A stretch of DNA of 9,872 nucleotides from an uncultured Clostridia bacterium (lineage in GTDB: Bacteria; Bacillota; Clostridia; Oscillospirales; Acutalibacteraceae). Of the stretch, positions 7,946 through 9,872 are shown in pieces. Under the pieces are notes generated by a model, which was given only the letters and a program-made list of their open reading frames with translations, ran no database searches and was not told the DNA's origin. The stretch spans positions 1-9,872 of the forward strand of contig CANQSG010000066.1 of the NCBI GenBank assembly GCA_947626485.1, in the 5' to 3' direction. The translations under genes were made by a program, and so were the position numbers. Every line of letters starts with the position of its first letter. Positions within the stretch are counted from its first letter, which is position 1.

Positions 7946-7967
7946 TCTGCCGGGTGCGCCCGGACGG

Positions 7968-7974
7968 AAAGGAG
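7968..7974 (+). promoter_or_regulatory. Ribosome binding site deciding the start of the GH29 gene
   Basis: AAAGGAG ends 9 nt before the ATG at 7984. The frame is open further upstream to a GTG at 7954, but that codon lies inside the small hairpin at 7950-7963, has no ribosome binding site, and would add ten residues outside the GH29 domain. Confidence 0.85.
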
Positions 7975-7983
7975 AAAAACGCG

Positions 7984-9315
7984 ATGTCCTCTTATGTCAG
8001 ACGGAAAACCGCGGGCGACAGCGACTGGTTCGTGCACGATCGCTTCGGCATGTTCCTGCATTTCGGCATCTACGCCATGCCCGCCCGCCACGAGCAGGTC
8101 AAGCGGCTCGAACGCATGGGCGAGGCGGAGTACGAGCGCTATTTCGAGCACTTCAACCCCGACCTCTTCGACGCGCACGAATGGGCGCGCGCCGCCAAGG
8201 CAGCCGGCATGAAATACGCCGTGCTGACGACCAAGCACGAGGACGGCTTCTGCCTGTTCGATTCGCAGTACACGGATTACAAGATCACGAACACCGCCTT
8301 CGGCCGCGACCTCGTGCGCGAATTTGTCGACGCCTTCCGCGCCGAGGGGCTGCGCGTCGGGTTCTATTATTCGCTCATCGACTGGCACCACCCGCAGTAC
8401 CCCATCGACGTGCTGCACCCCCGCCACTGGGACGCCGACGCGGCGCAGCAGGACGCCGGCCGCGACATGAAGAAATACAACGAATACGCCCGCAATCAGG
8501 TGCGCGAGCTGCTGACGAATTACGGCAAGATCGACATCACCTGGTTCGATTATTCCTTCGGCCCCTGGCCGCAGGAGCACCGCCCCTTTATGCAGTTCAA
8601 CGGCGCGAAGGGCGCCGCCGAGTGGGAGGCGGAGGAGATGGTGCGGCTGGTGCGCTCGCTGCAGCCCCACATCCTCATCAACAACCGCATGGGGCTCGAC
8701 CTCGACTTCCGCACCCCCGAGCAGTTCGTGCCCGAGACCTGGCCGCGCGACGAGCAGACGGGGGAATATATCACCTGGGAGGCCTGCCACACCTTTTCCG
8801 GCTCGTGGGGCTACCACCGCGACGAGGCGAGCTGGAAAACGGCGCAGATGCTGCTCGAGCTGCTCGTCGACAACGTCGCGATGGGCGGCAACCTGCTGAT
8901 GAACGTCGGGCCGACGGCGCGGGGCTGCTTCGACGGCCGCGCGATGCGCTCGCTGCAGGTCTACGCCGACTGGATGCGGTACAACAGCCGCTCGATCTAC
9001 GGCTGCACGATGGCGGAGCCGGAATTCACCGCCCCCGCCGGCACGAAGCTGACCCAGAGCGTCGACGGCAAGCGGCTTTATATCCATTTGCAGGCGCACC
9101 CTTTTAAAGAGCTCGCCTTTCCGACCCTCGACTGCGATCGCATCGCCTACGCGCAGTTCCTCGCCGACGGCAGCGAAGCGCGTTACCGTGCGAATTTCGA
9201 CCGCTATTTCGGCGGCGCCGACCGCGAGCGCGGCAAGGTCAACGGCACCTGCTTCGACCTGCCCGTCAACCCCGAATTCGGCCTCTGCCCCGTCATCGAA
9301 GTGTTTTTGAAGTAA
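7984..9315 (+). CDS. GH29 alpha-L-fucosidase-like glycoside hydrolase, cytoplasmic
   Basis: The 443-residue protein has full GH29 length: a catalytic barrel over about 10-340 and a C-terminal beta-sandwich over about 350-443. Family landmarks in order are WFVHDRFGMFLHFGIY, LTTKHEDGFCLFDS, GFYYSLIDW, ITWFDYSF with the expected nucleophile Asp189, LINNRMG with Arg235, DFRTPEQ with Glu246 at the usual acid/base position, SWGYHRDE, and GGNLLMNVGPTARG. Retaining hydrolysis of alpha-L-fucosides is the family reaction. Two positions differ from what I recall of the Thermotoga maritima enzyme: the second His of KHHDGF is Glu86, and the EW pair near residue 37 reads EQ. The sugar specificity may therefore be shifted. 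No signal peptide or anchor is present, so it should act inside the cell on imported oligosaccharides. It is the last gene of the rightward cluster, 90 nt after the dockerin gene and followed by a strong terminator. Family assignment is confident; fucose as the true substrate is less so. Confidence 0.92.
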   Translation: MSSYVRRKTAGDSDWFVHDRFGMFLHFGIYAMPARHEQVKRLERMGEAEYERYFEHFNPDLFDAHEWARAAKAAGMKYAVLTTKHEDGFCLFDSQYTDYKITNTAFGRDLVREFVDAFRAEGLRVGFYYSLIDWHHPQYPIDVLHPRHWDADAAQQDAGRDMKKYNEYARNQVRELLTNYGKIDITWFDYSFGPWPQEHRPFMQFNGAKGAAEWEAEEMVRLVRSLQPHILINNRMGLDLDFRTPEQFVPETWPRDEQTGEYITWEACHTFSGSWGYHRDEASWKTAQMLLELLVDNVAMGGNLLMNVGPTARGCFDGRAMRSLQVYADWMRYNSRSIYGCTMAEPEFTAPAGTKLTQSVDGKRLYIHLQAHPFKELAFPTLDCDRIAYAQFLADGSEARYRANFDRYFGGADRERGKVNGTCFDLPVNPEFGLCPVIEVFLK

Positions 9316-9330
9316 GCCCGTAAAATGCAA

Positions 9331-9363
9331 AATCCCGCCCGATTTCCCGGACGGGATTTTTTT
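9331..9363 (+). terminator. Intrinsic terminator between convergent genes
   Basis: An 11-bp stem with one C/A mismatch (AATCCCGCCCG / CGGACGGGATT) and a 6-nt loop is followed at once by a run ending in seven T's (9357-9363). It lies 15 nt after the GH29 stop codon. On the other strand the flank TAAAATGCAAAA would give a broken U-tract, so it may also serve the minus-strand permease gene that ends at 9373. Confidence 0.9.
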
Positions 9364-9372
9364 GCGGAAAGA

Positions 9373-9872
9373 TCAGCCGGAGCGCGGCAGGCGGTCGGCG
9401 AGGGCGCACAAGGCGGCGAGCGCGGCGGCGTAGAGCCCGAAGGCGGGGAAGGCGGCGGCATGCAGGGCGTTCAGATAATAGGTGGGCGGAAAGAGCAGGG
9501 AAAGGGGTGCGAGGGCGGAAAGCCGCAAAAAGACGGGGCAGGCGGCGAGCATCGCGAGCGCCAGAAAGGGCAGCAGCGCGCAGAAAAGGCTGCGGCTGCG
9601 CAGCAGCCGGTCGAGCAGCAGGGCGAACAGGGCGGCGCACAGCGCGAAAAGCAGCAGCGCCGCGCCCTCGCGCAGGACGTCGCCCGTCAATCCGGCGAGG
9701 GTGAGCGCGAGCAGCATGGCGGCCGCCGCGCAGAGGGAGGCGAGCAGGCAGTTTGCAAACCGCAGGAGCGAAACGCGCGACGCGCGCAGCCGGGCGTAGA
9801 CGCCGCGTTCCTCGTCCTGTCGCGAAAGCAGGGCGGCGCAGAGCGCGCAGAGCACGACGACGATGCTGCAAA
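9373..9872 (-). CDS. ABC-2 type transporter permease, C-terminal part (5' partial)
   Basis: The frame is open to the right edge, so the start lies beyond the window; about 165 C-terminal residues are visible. They begin inside a hydrophobic helix (CSIVVVLCALCAALL), followed by the charged cytoplasmic segment QDEERGVYARLRASRVS. That segment matches the EExxG...RLxxSxVS motif typical of ABC-2 family export permeases. Further Leu/Ala-rich helices follow at about residues 35-58, 68-88 and 92-112, then an FPPTYYLNAL loop and a last helix at about 140-160. The protein would be a membrane subunit of an ABC exporter (drug, lipid, polysaccharide or peptide; unspecified), not a sugar-import permease. 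It is on the strand opposite the glycan cluster and converges on it, so it is probably a separate unit. The composition is very rich in Leu and Ala. A GTG at 9855 is open upstream and is not taken as the start. The family is likely and the cargo unknown. Confidence 0.75.
   Translation of the reverse strand, partial: CSIVVVLCALCAALLSRQDEERGVYARLRASRVSLLRFANCLLASLCAAAAMLLALTLAGLTGDVLREGAALLLFALCAALFALLLDRLLRSRSLFCALLPFLALAMLAACPVFLRLSALAPLSLLFPPTYYLNALHAAAFPAFGLYAAALAALCALADRLPRSG

Noticed and set aside
5827..9330. Antisense ORF of 1167 codons spanning two genes and the gap between them
   Set aside because: Same cause: both sense genes are in the same phase and avoid TTA/CTA/TCA. The product looks like a mirror of codon bias, and the sense proteins are clearly real.
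9293..9871. Minus-strand ORF overlapping the permease in another frame, and plus-strand ORFs at 9482-9799 and 9507-9704
   Set aside because: The translations are Arg/Ala-rich without a fold signature, and they overlap the frame that gives a membrane protein with an ABC-2 motif. One of them also runs through the terminator.

Overview
The window is GC-rich, with strong G/C preference at third codon positions. Consensus-like AGGAG ribosome binding sites, a type I dockerin, FN3 modules and a GH29-type fucosidase point to an uncultured anaerobic Clostridia (Oscillospiraceae/Ruminococcaceae-like) glycan degrader, probably from a gut or rumen. That placement is inferred from style and gene content; no marker gene is present.

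Layout. Four genes run left to right with gaps of about 43, 67 and 90 nt and look like one operon whose promoter lies left of the window. (1) 2-4546 is the 3' part of a very large surface protein. It carries six jelly-roll, carbohydrate-binding-like (CBM-like) modules, three interleaved FN3 domains, an acidic/proline linker and one C-terminal membrane helix. (2) 4590-5462 is a compact TIM-barrel hydrolase-like protein of clan GH-A without a signal peptide. (3) 5530-7893 is a secreted protein with a signal peptide, three of the same CBM-like modules and a C-terminal type I dockerin, and no recognisable catalytic domain. (4) 7984-9315 is a GH29 alpha-L-fucosidase-like protein without a signal peptide. 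A strong terminator follows at 9331-9363. (5) On the minus strand, converging on it, is the 3' end of an ABC-2 type transporter permease (9373-9872, cut by the right edge).

How they may work together (inference). Genes 1 and 3 share a block of about 350 residues at roughly 70% identity by hand alignment, but end differently: one in a membrane anchor, the other in a dockerin. They look like two differently anchored versions of one glycan-binding surface device. Genes 2 and 4 lack export signals and would act in the cytoplasm on imported oligosaccharides, possibly fucosylated ones. No sugar importer and no cohesin partner is visible here.

The most interesting items are the shared module family with its YxxYW and GWN signatures, the anchor/dockerin split between the paralogues, substitutions at expected fucose-contact residues in the GH29 protein, and the unassigned small GH-A protein. 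Long antisense ORFs are codon-bias artefacts and are not annotated.
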